The translations under genes and the position numbers were made by a program. Of a DNA stretch of 64,000 nucleotides, positions 34,536-43,739 are shown piece after piece. Position 1 is the first letter of the stretch; each line of letters starts with the position of its first letter. Under the pieces are notes generated by a model, which was not told the origin of the DNA, made no database searches, and saw only the letters and a program-made list of their open reading frames with translations. Where the stretch lies: the NCBI GenBank assembly GCA_964611575.1, contig CAZTAJ010000007.1, positions 1-64,000 on the forward strand, given 5' to 3'. This DNA comes from CAITUY01 sp964611575 (GTDB lineage: Bacteria; Verrucomicrobiota; Kiritimatiellia; CAIKKV01; CAITUY01).

Positions 34536-36131
34536 TCAGGGCTTTCGAACAAAGATCTCGAGCGTCGTCTCTCCCTGGCCAAACGGCCTCACCTTTCCCG
34601 CAGGCGCATAGCGCTCAGTCAAGGCGTCACGCAGGCGGCGCTGCGCTTCGGGGTCAAGTTCCGTGACCGCCGGTGCGGCTACCGCCAGGCCATACCCGCT
34701 GATGGCCGCCACCTGTGCCGGGGCGGAGCGCAGCAGGGCTTCCAGTAGTTCGCGGTTCATGACGCGGCGACGCAGCGCCGTCGGCGTATCGAGCGCCGGA
34801 TAATAGCTGAATGGCCCAAGTTCCAGGCCGCGCGGGACATGCAGTCCCGCCTCCACCGCCAGGTAGGTGTCCTCGGTCAGCAACAGGTCACTGTCACCTG
34901 ACAGGGCCTTTGCCCGGGCGGCCGTCTCGCGCAGCACCTGGAGGTGCGGCTTCTCGCGCAACCGCCACCAGATCCGGTCACGCCCACTCACGAACCAGGA
35001 TTGGTTGACAGGCGAGGACCATGCTGCGGCCATGGAGAGCAGGAGGATCACGACCACCGTCCACCGTTCCGCCCGCCCGCCCGGCACAACACCGACCACC
35101 CCTGTCGCCAGCGCCATGGCCGCCAGGGGAACCAGAATCACCTGGTAGTCTTCATAGGGGACGGATGCCGTGAGATGCAGGGCGGTCACCCCGAGAATCC
35201 CCGCCCACGCCGTCCGGTTCAGCCAGACGCCCCCATCCGCGATGGAGGGGGTGTCGTCCCGCCGGGTCATCCACCAGGCAACACCGACGCCCAGCGCTAC
35301 CCCCGCCATGACGAAATAGTTCTGCACCAGGCGCGAGATGAACCCGGCCCGGTAGACCAGCCACGTCACCAGATCGTCGGCTCGGCGACCGGTGTGGTAT
35401 TCGAACACGCCAAACAGGAAATTCTCCGGCGCCAGCCAGAGGAATGGCAGCACCAGCACGGCACCGACAATCCCCGCCCCCACCACCAGACGTCCCCAGT
35501 CGCCCGGTCGGCGCTTCCGCACACACCACAACCCGACGACAGCCGCCGGGATCATCAGCACGGCCGAAAGCCGTGTCGCCGCACCGAGCGCCAACGCGAC
35601 TCCCGCCAGATAGGCCGCCCACCGCCCGAGCCGGTCGCGTTCGATCGTCAGCAGGGCAAACCCCGCCATGATGAACAGACCACACAAGGCATAGGTCTTG
35701 ACGATGGTCGTAAAGTAGCTGTGGTAGGCATTCAAGGCCACCAGCGCAAAAGCCAGCAGCGCCGCCGGCCGGCGCCGGGCCACAGGCGCCACGCGGGCGG
35801 CCGCCACCGCCGCCAACAGGGCGCCGCCAAACCCCAGCAGCGCCGTAAACAGCCGCCCGCCGGCCAGCCCCCAGCGCGCCACCAGCGGCCAAGCCAGCGC
35901 ATAGGTGAACGCCATGGCGGGCGGTTGCGTGTGAGCGAAATCCAGATAGGGCAACTGCCCCTCAGCGACCAGCCGACTGGCATACAGATACCAGCCCTCA
36001 TCCTGGTTTAACTCCCCAAACACCAGGTTGCAGACATAGAGGATCGACGCCACCCCGGCAACCGCGATCCACCACCAGCCGAGAACGGCGCCGGTGAAGG
36101 AAGATTCCGATGATGCACGCTCCACAGCCAA
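34536..36131 (-). CDS. GT39/ArnT-like membrane glycosyltransferase
   Basis: 531 residues with a TTG start supported by GGGGGAGG six bases before it. About ten to twelve hydrophobic segments are visible. The first periplasmic loop has the acidic NQDEGWYLYASR motif characteristic of GT-C (PMT/ArnT-like) enzymes, followed by FAHTQPPAMAF. A C-terminal soluble part ends with LEIFVRKP. It would move a lipid-linked sugar onto a protein or lipid acceptor on the outer face. It is the most upstream gene of the exosortase run. Confidence 0.82.
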   Translation of the reverse strand: MAVERASSESSFTGAVLGWWWIAVAGVASILYVCNLVFGELNQDEGWYLYASRLVAEGQLPYLDFAHTQPPAMAFTYALAWPLVARWGLAGGRLFTALLGFGGALLAAVAAARVAPVARRRPAALLAFALVALNAYHSYFTTIVKTYALCGLFIMAGFALLTIERDRLGRWAAYLAGVALALGAATRLSAVLMIPAAVVGLWCVRKRRPGDWGRLVVGAGIVGAVLVLPFLWLAPENFLFGVFEYHTGRRADDLVTWLVYRAGFISRLVQNYFVMAGVALGVGVAWWMTRRDDTPSIADGGVWLNRTAWAGILGVTALHLTASVPYEDYQVILVPLAAMALATGVVGVVPGGRAERWTVVVILLLSMAAAWSSPVNQSWFVSGRDRIWWRLREKPHLQVLRETAARAKALSGDSDLLLTEDTYLAVEAGLHVPRGLELGPFSYYPALDTPTALRRRVMNRELLEALLRSAPAQVAAISGYGLAVAAPAVTELDPEAQRRLRDALTERYAPAGKVRPFGQGETTLEIFVRKP

Positions 36132-36146
36132 GACAAGCCTCCCCCA

Positions 36147-36725
36147 TCAGGAACCGGGATGCTCGATCGCCTGACCGGCCGCACACAGAGGGCAGGCGGT
36201 CGGCGGATAGGTCACGGGTTCCATGCGCAGCAGGCTGACCGTGGGGCACCTGAAACCCGCCTTGCCCCCGCTCCGATCGACCAGCACAGCTACCGCCGCC
36301 ACCCGGCCGCCGCGGCTCTCAACAATGTCGATGGTCTCCTGCACGCGACCACCGCGCGTGATCACATCTTCCGCCACGACGAATGAAGCGCCCTGGGCAA
36401 TCGCAAACCCCCGCCGCAGCACCAGCTTCCCGTCCTGCTTTTCGGCAAAGATCGAGCGCACGTCCAATGCCTTGGCCACCTCGTGCCCCACGTACAGCCC
36501 GCCCATGGCCGGGGCAATCACCCCGTCTGCCTTGAAGCCGGCTCCCAGTTGCCCCTTCATCTTGTCGACCAGCGCCTGGCAAAGTTGCGCGGCGATGCGC
36601 GGATGCTGGAGAACCTGCGCACACTGGAAAAACTGGTCGCTGTGCAATCCCGATCGCAACTCGAAATGGCCCTTGAGCAATGCCCGCGTGTCGAGGAAAA
36701 CCTGAAGAACCTCATTGTCTGTCAT
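36147..36725 (-). CDS. pyrE: Orotate phosphoribosyltransferase
   Basis: 192 residues, AAGGAG before the ATG. It joins orotate and PRPP to give OMP in pyrimidine synthesis. The PRPP loop VVAEDVITRGGRVQE lies near residue 117, and GVIAPAMGGLYVGHEVAKAL and FAEKQDGKLVLRRGF before it are typical. The C-terminus carries a CPLCAAG pair, a small extra not needed for catalysis. It ends 16 bases before the GT39-like start on the same strand. Confidence 0.95.
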   Translation of the reverse strand: MTDNEVLQVFLDTRALLKGHFELRSGLHSDQFFQCAQVLQHPRIAAQLCQALVDKMKGQLGAGFKADGVIAPAMGGLYVGHEVAKALDVRSIFAEKQDGKLVLRRGFAIAQGASFVVAEDVITRGGRVQETIDIVESRGGRVAAVAVLVDRSGGKAGFRCPTVSLLRMEPVTYPPTACPLCAAGQAIEHPGS

Positions 36726-36848
36726 CGCGCGTTGTCTCCTTGCCCCGCCCCAGTGGATACAGGTCCGTGAGTCTGCGGCACACCCGACCGACCGTCAAGT
36801 CCATCCGCCCCGAGCGCGAGGAAGCTGTGCTCGCCTCCACCCCGTGCT

Positions 36849-37700
36849 TCACTTCTTCCCGATGGCATCCAGCTTCCCGGGGATGACCAGAATGGCCCGG
36901 ATCATGTCCACCACAAGATAGTTGAGAACGAAGAGCACGTATCCGATCAGGGGCAAGGCGGCGGAACCCAGAACCACCCAGGCCGACAATGAAGCGCCCG
37001 CAATCGAGTATTCCTCGTCGCGGAATAGACGGACGATGGCCGCGAGTATCTCGAAGTCACCCACAATGACTCCGATACCGAACGCGATGGGAATCAGGCG
37101 CAGCAGCGCCTTCATCGTGAACGTGAGGACGCCGATGGCTTCTTCGCCGGCCGTCGAGGCCGGAAGAATGGCGATATTCAACAAAGCGGGGTTCAAACAC
37201 AGCCACACCACCAACTCGCAGACCACGAAAACCACGATGCCCAGTCCGAATGAAGAGAGCGAGTCCATTCTGACGGCCGTGTAGGTGCACCCTGCAAGAG
37301 CAACCACCCCCAGCAGCAAACTCCAGATCGCCAGGCAGGCCAGGAACGCACTCGACGACAACTGGCTCCCCGAAGATCGGATGAGCCCCCGCGACGTGGA
37401 CGAGAATTTGAAAGCCGCGTATTGCGCCACACCCACACAAGGGATCCAGACCAGCCCGATCAAAGCGGGAGAAAGCTGATCCCATTTGAAGGCGCCCACG
37501 ACTCCGTAGATCAGACCCAGACCCGCTGCCATGACGAGCGCATAGTGGCCAGCCTTCTCAATCCACGACTCCACGGCCTCATATCGCGGCGCCGTCATCA
37601 CGCGATTAGCCCAGGCCAATACCTGATCGCCCCAACGAACGGCCGTGAACGCATCCCACTTCCTGGTCCCATGCACTGCCGGTGCGTCATTCAATTCCAT
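36849..37700 (-). CDS. Integral membrane protein of unknown function
   Basis: 283 residues. After about 50 hydrophilic residues there are roughly six hydrophobic segments (for example YALVMAAGLGLIYGVVGAF, ALIGLVWIPCVGVAQYAAF, LAIWSLLLGVVALAGC, LGIVVFVVCELVVWLC, VVLGSAALPLIGYVLFVLN). No catalytic motif or named family is recognised. It stands alone between pyrE and a secreted protein gene. Confidence 0.72.
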   Translation of the reverse strand: MELNDAPAVHGTRKWDAFTAVRWGDQVLAWANRVMTAPRYEAVESWIEKAGHYALVMAAGLGLIYGVVGAFKWDQLSPALIGLVWIPCVGVAQYAAFKFSSTSRGLIRSSGSQLSSSAFLACLAIWSLLLGVVALAGCTYTAVRMDSLSSFGLGIVVFVVCELVVWLCLNPALLNIAILPASTAGEEAIGVLTFTMKALLRLIPIAFGIGVIVGDFEILAAIVRLFRDEEYSIAGASLSAWVVLGSAALPLIGYVLFVLNYLVVDMIRAILVIPGKLDAIGKK

Positions 37701-37875
37701 GGCATACCTTCCCTTCTTTACTGGCCCTTAACAAACGAATGGGCTTTGCCCCGACCCCCATTACCGTGATCTTCACGGTTTTTAGTATGCTCACAGCCCC
37801 GCCCCGCCAGCAAGCCAGAAGTCTGAGGCGGCTGACGAGGGGGAAGCCAGCGGTCGGCAAGGGATATAGTCTGAC

Positions 37876-38388
37876 CTAGAATCCGTACACCTGACGCAAC
37901 TGACCCACAGTTGGCATTGCGTCATAGTACTCACCCTTTGGCCCGACCCACTGCGATCCCACGGAGTGCAGAGTCACAGGCGTAAATGACCCATTTGAGT
38001 TCTGTATGTTGATCGTAACCATGGCTGGTCGTGGCTGTTCCACCTGAACCACGACAGGTTGCTGAACCACTTGGGGTTGCTGGACATAAATGACCCGGGG
38101 CTCCTGGTACACAACCTGAACAGGTTGTTGCACATACACCGGTCGATCAACCGCCGCCACTATGGCCGCGGCCATGCCGATGCCCAGCAATCCAAAGAAC
38201 AAATCCCCACGCGCGTTACGATAGCACCCGTAATGCCGACCCCCATCATAGTGGCCGCGATAGCTTCGCCCGCCATCGCCATGCCCACCACGATAGTCCC
38301 GACCCCGATCGCCGGCCATGGTCACAGACCCCGCCAGCGCGACCGCCACTAATACACTTCCTATCTTCATGGTTCTGTTCGTCTTCAT
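37876..38388 (-). CDS. Secreted Gly/His-rich and Gln/Val-rich protein
   Basis: 170 residues from the ATG at 38388 (GGGAAGG upstream). A signal peptide (IGSVLVAVALAGSVTMAG) is followed by a Gly/His/Arg/Tyr-rich stretch, one hydrophobic segment (FFGLLGIGMAAAIVAAV), a Gln/Val/Pro run (VYVQQPVQVV, VIYVQQPQVVQQP) and a compact C-terminal module with VTLHSVGSQWVGPKGEYYD ... GQLRQVYGF. The last module resembles that of unnamed secreted proteins in related bacteria. It diverges from a LysR-type regulator, which may control it. Confidence 0.75.
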   Translation of the reverse strand: MKTNRTMKIGSVLVAVALAGSVTMAGDRGRDYRGGHGDGGRSYRGHYDGGRHYGCYRNARGDLFFGLLGIGMAAAIVAAVDRPVYVQQPVQVVYQEPRVIYVQQPQVVQQPVVVQVEQPRPAMVTINIQNSNGSFTPVTLHSVGSQWVGPKGEYYDAMPTVGQLRQVYGF

Positions 38389-38482
38389 CACCCTTCCCAC
38401 CCTTTCTTCACGGTCTGCAATTCCGGAGAACCCACACCGTCTTGCCGATACGGTCTTGACGAGCCACTGGCTCTCCCTTCAC

Positions 38483-38512
38483 TTGACAGCATCGCACTTC
38501 TCTCATTATAAG
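38483..38512 (+). promoter_or_regulatory. Promoter of the LysR-type gene
   Basis: TTGACA (38483-38488) and TATAAG (38507-38512) with an 18-base spacer, followed within 70 bases by AAGGAGG and the start codon. It is the best sigma-70-like promoter in the window. Confidence 0.7.
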
Positions 38513-38515
38513 AGT

Positions 38516-38541
38516 ATCAGCAATATAACATATATGCTGAT
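38516..38541. promoter_or_regulatory. AT-rich dyad just downstream of the LysR promoter
   Basis: ATCAGCA (38516-38522) and its exact complement TGCTGAT (38535-38541) flank 12 AT-rich bases. The dyad covers the predicted transcription start, a fitting place for autorepression by the LysR-type protein. Confidence 0.55.
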
Positions 38542-38577
38542 TCCTTAGTCATATATCTGCTGCCGCAAGGAGGCCGT

Positions 38578-39504
38578 ATGCCGAGCGAACTGCTGTTTGA
38601 AAAGGGAGTCTCCATGAGCCGGCTTCAGACCCTGGTCCGGGTCGCCGATAAAGGCAGCATCGCCGCCGCCGCCGGTCAGGATGACCTGGTGCGGCAAAGC
38701 CAGTTCAGTCACCAACTCAAGGACTTGGAGATCAGTTTCGGACGGAAGTTGACCGAAAGAAAGGGCCGGACCTTGAGGCTCACCCCCGCGGGGACCCGGC
38801 TGGCCACCCTCATGCGAGAACATCTGCTGGCACTATCCCGATTCGCCGACGAAACGAATGATGAAGCCTTCACGGTCAGGATCGGAGCCGGAGAAAGCAC
38901 CTTTAACTGGCTTCTGACCCCGAGCTTGTCCAAGGTCGACAACCCATCGCGCCGTATTCGCTGGTGTTTTGTGACTCTGCACGCGGAAGACATCAGGGAA
39001 CGCCTGCTGGATCAACGGCTCGATTTCGGCATTGTCCGCGGCATCCGCGACACGGCCAGGCTCAAACAGGAGAAACTGGGGACTCTGGAGAACAGGCTGT
39101 TCGTCCCCAGGGCTCTGATGCCCGTGCCGCCCCCGTCAGCCTTGGACGCGATCACGAGTCTTCCCTTGGCACTCCTGGAGGACGGCTCCAGAACCCGACA
39201 GGACATCGAAAACGCATGCGTGAGGCAAAGCCGACAACCTGATCTCCGCTACGAGTGCAACACCGCGATTCAATTGGCAGCCGTGATTGCGAATGACTTG
39301 GCCGCCGGTCCGCTCCCCGAACTGGCACGTCCCCAGTTCGATCGCACCAAGGTCTTCGATATCAGTCTGGGCGGTATTCTCAGAAAGGACCCGCCGCTCT
39401 GCCTGGCCTGGAACCCACGGACACTGGCCATGAGTTCATCGCTCGAGACGCTGCGCCAAACCCTCATCCGTGTGCTGTCCACATCGCTGAGGGGGAAGGA
39501 ATGA
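38578..39504 (+). CDS. LysR-type transcriptional regulator
   Basis: 308 residues, AAGGAGG before the ATG. The N-terminal winged helix-turn-helix (LQTLVRVADKGSIAAAAGQDDLVRQSQFSHQLKDLE ... LTERKGRTLRLTPAGTRLA, taken as family pattern) is clear though its recognition helix is atypical. The rest is a periplasmic-binding-protein-like effector domain (LLDQRLDFGIVRG, LALLEDGSRTRQDI). Effector unknown. It is divergent from the secreted Gly/His-rich protein gene, with promoter and dyad between them. Confidence 0.87.
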   Translation: MPSELLFEKGVSMSRLQTLVRVADKGSIAAAAGQDDLVRQSQFSHQLKDLEISFGRKLTERKGRTLRLTPAGTRLATLMREHLLALSRFADETNDEAFTVRIGAGESTFNWLLTPSLSKVDNPSRRIRWCFVTLHAEDIRERLLDQRLDFGIVRGIRDTARLKQEKLGTLENRLFVPRALMPVPPPSALDAITSLPLALLEDGSRTRQDIENACVRQSRQPDLRYECNTAIQLAAVIANDLAAGPLPELARPQFDRTKVFDISLGGILRKDPPLCLAWNPRTLAMSSSLETLRQTLIRVLSTSLRGKE

Positions 39505-39535
39505 AAGAGGAAGGTCATCCTATAACTATTTAGAT

Positions 39536-39564
39536 TTGCAGCCCATGCATGGGTTAGCTATAAC
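39536..39564 (+). promoter_or_regulatory. Possible promoter close to the YifB start, with a palindrome in the spacer
   Basis: TTGCAG and TATAAC hexamers 17 bases apart (39536-39564), with the perfect palindrome CCCATGCATGGG at 39542-39553 between them. The start codon is only 8 bases beyond the -10 box and no ribosome site is visible, so a nearly leaderless message is possible. Confidence 0.35.
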
Positions 39565-39572
39565 CTCCCGCC

Positions 39573-41108
39573 ATGCTTGCACGCGTCTACTCGGGAGCCG
39601 TCTACGGCGTCGATGCCTACCCGGTTGAAATCGAGGTCAATGCCGGACACGGGGATCCGTCCACCGTTATCGTGGGTTTGCCGGATGCCGCCGTCAAGGA
39701 AAGCAAGGACCGTGTTCACACCGCCCTTGTCAACTCGGGCTTCAAGCCCCACGTCGGCAGGACCACCATCAACCTTGCCCCGGCCGATATCCGCAAGGAG
39801 GGCCCCAACTTCGACCTGCCGATCGCCATGGGCATCCTGGCCACCCAGGAGGCCGTGCCCGTGGCACGCCTGGCCGACTACGCCCTGGTGGGCGAACTGG
39901 CGCTGAGTGGCGAAGTCCGCCGGGTCAAGGGCGTGCTGCCGATCGCCATGCGCATGAAGGCCGAGGGTCGGCGTGGGTTTCTGGTGCCGATGGACAATGC
40001 CGACGAGGCCGCCGTGGTTGAGGGATTGAACGTCTACCCCGTCGGCAACCTGCGTGAAGCCGCGGACTTTCTGGCCGGACGGGCACCTCTCCAGCCGTAT
40101 GCCGTCGATGTCGATCGCGTCTTCGCGACACAGGGCGAACACGAGGATGATTTCTCGGACGTCAAGGGCCAGCACCACGCCAAGCGGGCGATCGAAATTG
40201 CCGTCACGGGAGGGCACAATATTCTGATGATTGGCCCGCCAGGGACCGGCAAGACCATGCTTGCACGCCGACTGGCCTCGGTATTGCCGCCGCTGTCAAT
40301 CGAGGAGGCGCTGGAGGCAACCCGTGTGCACAGCATCGCAGGCACGTTGCCCGCCCACCAGGCTTTGGTCGCACGGCGACCGTTCCGGGCGCCCCACCAC
40401 ACGATCTCGGATGCCGGCCTGCTGGGAGGCGGTGCCCACCCCATGCCGGGTGAAGTGAGCCTCGCCCATCGCGGCGTGCTGTTCCTGGACGAATTGCCGG
40501 AGTTCCATCGCAATGTCCTGGAAGTACTGCGGCAGCCGTTGGAGGATGGGACCGTCACCATCTCGCGGGCCGCCGCCACAGTGACCTTTCCCTGTCAGTT
40601 CATGCTCGTGGCCGCCATGAACCCTTGTGCCTGCGGGTACTTCGGGGACCCCAAACGCGACTGTCGCTGCACCCCCACCCAGATCCAGGGTTACCGCAAC
40701 CGTCTATCCGGGCCGCTGCTCGACCGCATCGATCTGCATGTCGAAGTGCCGGCCATCCGCTACCAGGATCTGGCCGCCGCCGCACCCGGCGAGCCGTCTG
40801 CCGCCATCCGCCAGCGGGTGATTGCCGCGCGCCGCCTCCAGCAGGACCGGTTTCGAACCCTCCGCCGCGTCCACAACAACGCCGGCATGCGGACCCGGGA
40901 CATCCAGAAATGGTGCGGGCTCAGTTCGGATGCGCAAGACGTCCTCAAGCAAGCCATCACCATGCTGAACTTCAGCGCGCGGGCCTATGACCGCATCCTC
41001 AAGGTCGCACGGACGATCGCCGATCTGGCCGGCGTCGAGACCATCGACCCGCGTCATGTGTCCGAGGCTATCCAATACCGCGCCCTGGACCGAAACCTCT
41101 GGGTGTAG
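39573..41108 (+). CDS. comM: YifB/ComM-family Mg-chelatase-like AAA+ ATPase
   Basis: 511 residues, usual for the family. ComM is a hexameric helicase that promotes branch migration during natural transformation; YifB relatives are very widespread. The N-terminal domain has VEIEVNAGHGDPSTVIVGLPDAAVKESKDR. The AAA+ core has Walker A GPPGTGKTMLARRL near residue 217 and the DELPEF Walker B region, plus the family's RAPHHTISDAGLLGGG. A cysteine loop CACGYFGDPKRDCRC and the C-terminal Mg-chelatase helical domain follow. Symbol is by family only. Confidence 0.92.
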   Translation: MLARVYSGAVYGVDAYPVEIEVNAGHGDPSTVIVGLPDAAVKESKDRVHTALVNSGFKPHVGRTTINLAPADIRKEGPNFDLPIAMGILATQEAVPVARLADYALVGELALSGEVRRVKGVLPIAMRMKAEGRRGFLVPMDNADEAAVVEGLNVYPVGNLREAADFLAGRAPLQPYAVDVDRVFATQGEHEDDFSDVKGQHHAKRAIEIAVTGGHNILMIGPPGTGKTMLARRLASVLPPLSIEEALEATRVHSIAGTLPAHQALVARRPFRAPHHTISDAGLLGGGAHPMPGEVSLAHRGVLFLDELPEFHRNVLEVLRQPLEDGTVTISRAAATVTFPCQFMLVAAMNPCACGYFGDPKRDCRCTPTQIQGYRNRLSGPLLDRIDLHVEVPAIRYQDLAAAAPGEPSAAIRQRVIAARRLQQDRFRTLRRVHNNAGMRTRDIQKWCGLSSDAQDVLKQAITMLNFSARAYDRILKVARTIADLAGVETIDPRHVSEAIQYRALDRNLWV

Positions 41109-41248
41109 AGTCAACGCGCTTCAAGCGGCGGGCAGCAGCGAGCGTCATCGGAGTGACGTTAATACGACCTTGCGGGACAGATGATAGATTTGTAGCATGA
41201 CAGCATCGTCGCGATTCACCCTGCACCGGTTGCGCGAACGGAGTTGGC

Positions 41249-42787
41249 ATGAAACGTAGCCCCGCCACTGAAGTCGAGAATCTCCGCAAGCGTGTCATTG
41301 AGTTGGAGGCTCGTATCGCTGAGGTGACGAACACGGCGGAGGAGCTGCGAAAGGAAACGGCGTTGTTCGAGTCGTTCTTCGATGCGGCGCCCAATATCCT
41401 CAACATCACCGACGGCGAACTCCGATACCTTAAGACAGACGATATGACGCCGACTTACTTCGGGCTCGACCGCCGGAGTATTGTCGGCATGGCGCTCAAA
41501 GATCTCGCTCCCGAGTTCCACCGCGATTATGCGATCATGGCGCAACGGGTCATGGAGACCGGAACGCCCGCGGTGAACGCCAACGTCCAGGGGCCCGTAT
41601 CGACACGGTCGGGAAGAACCGCCCACTGGCGCGCCACCTACTTCCGCGTTCGCCTGCCGGACGGACAGTGGGGCCTCGGAGTCATCGGCGTCGAGATCAC
41701 GGACGTCAGACAGGCGGCCGCAAAAGCGCTGTTGGAGTCCGAGACACGCTACCGCAGCCTGTTCGAACAGGCGGCGAGCTCGATCGTGCTCTTCGATCCG
41801 GAGACCCTGGTCATCATGGATTTCAACGATGAAGCCTGCCGACGCCTCGGCTACTCGCGCGCGGAGTTTGCCCAACTCAGGGTGTCCGATATCGAGGCGA
41901 TCGAATCCACCGATGAGCTGAAGCGCCACAGTCACCGTGTACCGTTGGACAGCGTCGACATATTCGAAACACGACAAAGAACCAAGCAAGGTAAGTTGCT
42001 GGATATTGAAGTCCGGGCCAAGGCCATTCGCATGGGTGGAAGGACCCTGGTTCAGTGCTTCTGGCGCGACATCACCGCCCGCAAACAAGCCGAGGAGGCT
42101 TTGCGCAAGGCGCATGACACCCTGGAAGCGAAGGTCCGAGAGCGCACCTCGCAACTCAGAACCCTGACGGCTGAAATGGTCGGTATCGAGCAGGCGGAAC
42201 GCGAACGGATCGGCCAGATCATTCACGATGACCTGCAACAGATGCTGGTAGCCGTGGAGTGCCATATCGCAGGTTTGCCGATGGCTGCGTCGCACGCCAA
42301 ACAGAAGGCTGCGGTAAACAAAGCCTGCATCATTCTGGACAAAGCGGTCCAGGTTGCCCGCACACTGAGTGTCGACCTCATGCCGCCGATTCACCGCGGC
42401 GAGCAACTGGGGACCGTGCTGGCAGGACTGGCGAACGACATGCGGACCAGTTTTGGGTTGATCGTCGAACTCAAGTTGGACCCCGACGTGCAACCGGCCT
42501 CGCACCCCATGCGCGTCTTCGCTTTCAATGCTGTGCGTGAATTGCTCTTTAATGTGGTCAAGCATGCCGGGACGAAAGCGGCGCGTCTGGCGCTGGAACC
42601 GCTGGAAACCGATCGGATCTTGATCGAGGTGCGCGATGAGGGGGCGGGGTTCGAAGGCGAGCAGCGGCCTACCCGCACAGGGCTCTCCCGCATTCGTGAA
42701 CGCGCGGAACTCTTTGGCGGGGAATTGCGCATCGTTTCCAAAGCCAGCCAGGGCACTCGTGCGAGTTTGATCCTGCCGCGGGGCTGA
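41249..42787 (+). CDS. PAS-domain histidine kinase, NarL-type (HisKA_3)
   Basis: 512 residues, CGGAG before the ATG. Order: N-terminal coiled coil, PAS (about 45-155), second PAS (about 165-290, with RYRSLFEQAASSIVLFD), coiled coil, HisKA_3 dimerisation domain with the phospho-acceptor His near residue 325 in RIGQIIHDDLQQML, and HATPase (VRELLFNVVKHAG, DEGAGFEGEQ). No membrane segment is seen, so it is probably cytoplasmic. No response regulator gene lies next to it, so its partner is unknown. Confidence 0.9.
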   Translation: MKRSPATEVENLRKRVIELEARIAEVTNTAEELRKETALFESFFDAAPNILNITDGELRYLKTDDMTPTYFGLDRRSIVGMALKDLAPEFHRDYAIMAQRVMETGTPAVNANVQGPVSTRSGRTAHWRATYFRVRLPDGQWGLGVIGVEITDVRQAAAKALLESETRYRSLFEQAASSIVLFDPETLVIMDFNDEACRRLGYSRAEFAQLRVSDIEAIESTDELKRHSHRVPLDSVDIFETRQRTKQGKLLDIEVRAKAIRMGGRTLVQCFWRDITARKQAEEALRKAHDTLEAKVRERTSQLRTLTAEMVGIEQAERERIGQIIHDDLQQMLVAVECHIAGLPMAASHAKQKAAVNKACIILDKAVQVARTLSVDLMPPIHRGEQLGTVLAGLANDMRTSFGLIVELKLDPDVQPASHPMRVFAFNAVRELLFNVVKHAGTKAARLALEPLETDRILIEVRDEGAGFEGEQRPTRTGLSRIRERAELFGGELRIVSKASQGTRASLILPRG

Positions 42788-42802
42788 GCCATCCGCCGGA
42801 AT

Positions 42803-43699
42803 TCAGGACCGGCCATCGGCATATAACCGGTCGGCGTGATAGGATGAGCGCACCATGGGGCCCGATGCCACGCCGTGGAACCCCAGACGGGTCGCCTCCC
42901 GGGCATACGCCGTAAACGTCTCAGGCGTCACGTAGCGCTGCACCGGCGCGTGCCGGCGCGACGGGGCGAGATATTGCCCGATCGTCAGCAGATCGCAGCC
43001 GGCATTCCGCAAATCGTTCATGGCCTCGAACAACTCGTCGTCGGTCTCGCCCAACCCGACCATCAGGCCCGATTTGACGGTCAGCCGCGGCGTCCAGGCT
43101 GCCGCAAAACGCAGGACATCCAGCGAGCGCTCATACTCCGCAGCCGGGCGGATCGTCCGTTGCAGGCGCCGCACGGTTTCAAGGTTATGATTGAAGACAT
43201 CCGGCCCTGCCGCCAGCACGGTCGTCAGATCAACCCCTCGCCCGAGGAAATCGGGCACGAGCACCTCGACTTTGGCGGCCGGCAAGCGTCTCCGGAGCGC
43301 GCCGATGGTCGCGGCAAAGAGCCCCGCCCCACCGTCCGACAGATCGTCACGGGTGACGCTGGTAACCACCACGTGGCGCAGCCCCAGTCGGCCGGCTGCC
43401 TCGGCTACGCGATCCGGCTCACCGGGATCGGGCAGCGACGGATGCCCGGTGGTGACCGCGCAAAACCGGCAGTCCCGCGTGCAGACATCGCCAAGGATCA
43501 TAAAGGTGGCCGTGCCGCGACTGAAACATTCGTGCTGATTGGGGCACTGCGCTCCCTGGCAGACCGTGTGAAGTGCCGTTTGACTGAGGAGTCGGCTCAC
43601 CTCCGCCGTGCTGCCATGGGCGCCGATCCGCACGCGGATCCAAGGGGGCAGCCGTCCTGCACCGCCATTCGACACGTCAGCTTTTTCGTTCTCAGTCAT
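42803..43699 (-). CDS. lipA: Lipoyl synthase
   Basis: 298 residues. LipA inserts two sulfurs into protein-bound octanoyl chains. Both iron-sulfur centres are visible: the auxiliary cluster cysteines (CQGAQCPNQHECF) and the radical SAM CxxxCxxC in DVCTRDCRFCAV. The later RSSYHAD near the C-terminus includes the serine ligand typical of LipA. The TATAAT of a strong promoter lies 12 bases before the ATG and there is no ribosome site, so the transcript may be leaderless. lipB is not in the window. Confidence 0.95.
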   Translation of the reverse strand: MTENEKADVSNGGAGRLPPWIRVRIGAHGSTAEVSRLLSQTALHTVCQGAQCPNQHECFSRGTATFMILGDVCTRDCRFCAVTTGHPSLPDPGEPDRVAEAAGRLGLRHVVVTSVTRDDLSDGGAGLFAATIGALRRRLPAAKVEVLVPDFLGRGVDLTTVLAAGPDVFNHNLETVRRLQRTIRPAAEYERSLDVLRFAAAWTPRLTVKSGLMVGLGETDDELFEAMNDLRNAGCDLLTIGQYLAPSRRHAPVQRYVTPETFTAYAREATRLGFHGVASGPMVRSSYHADRLYADGRS

Positions 43700-43710
43700 G
43701 AATTGGTGAT

Positions 43711-43739
43711 ATTATAGGCGGTATGAGCCCGAACGCCAA
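43711..43739 (-). promoter_or_regulatory. lipA promoter overlapping the start of the radical SAM gene
   Basis: On the minus strand TTGGCG (43734-43739), 17 bases, then a perfect TATAAT (43711-43716). The predicted start of transcription is only about 5 bases before the lipA ATG. The -35 box lies inside the first codons of the divergent amrS gene. Confidence 0.6.
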
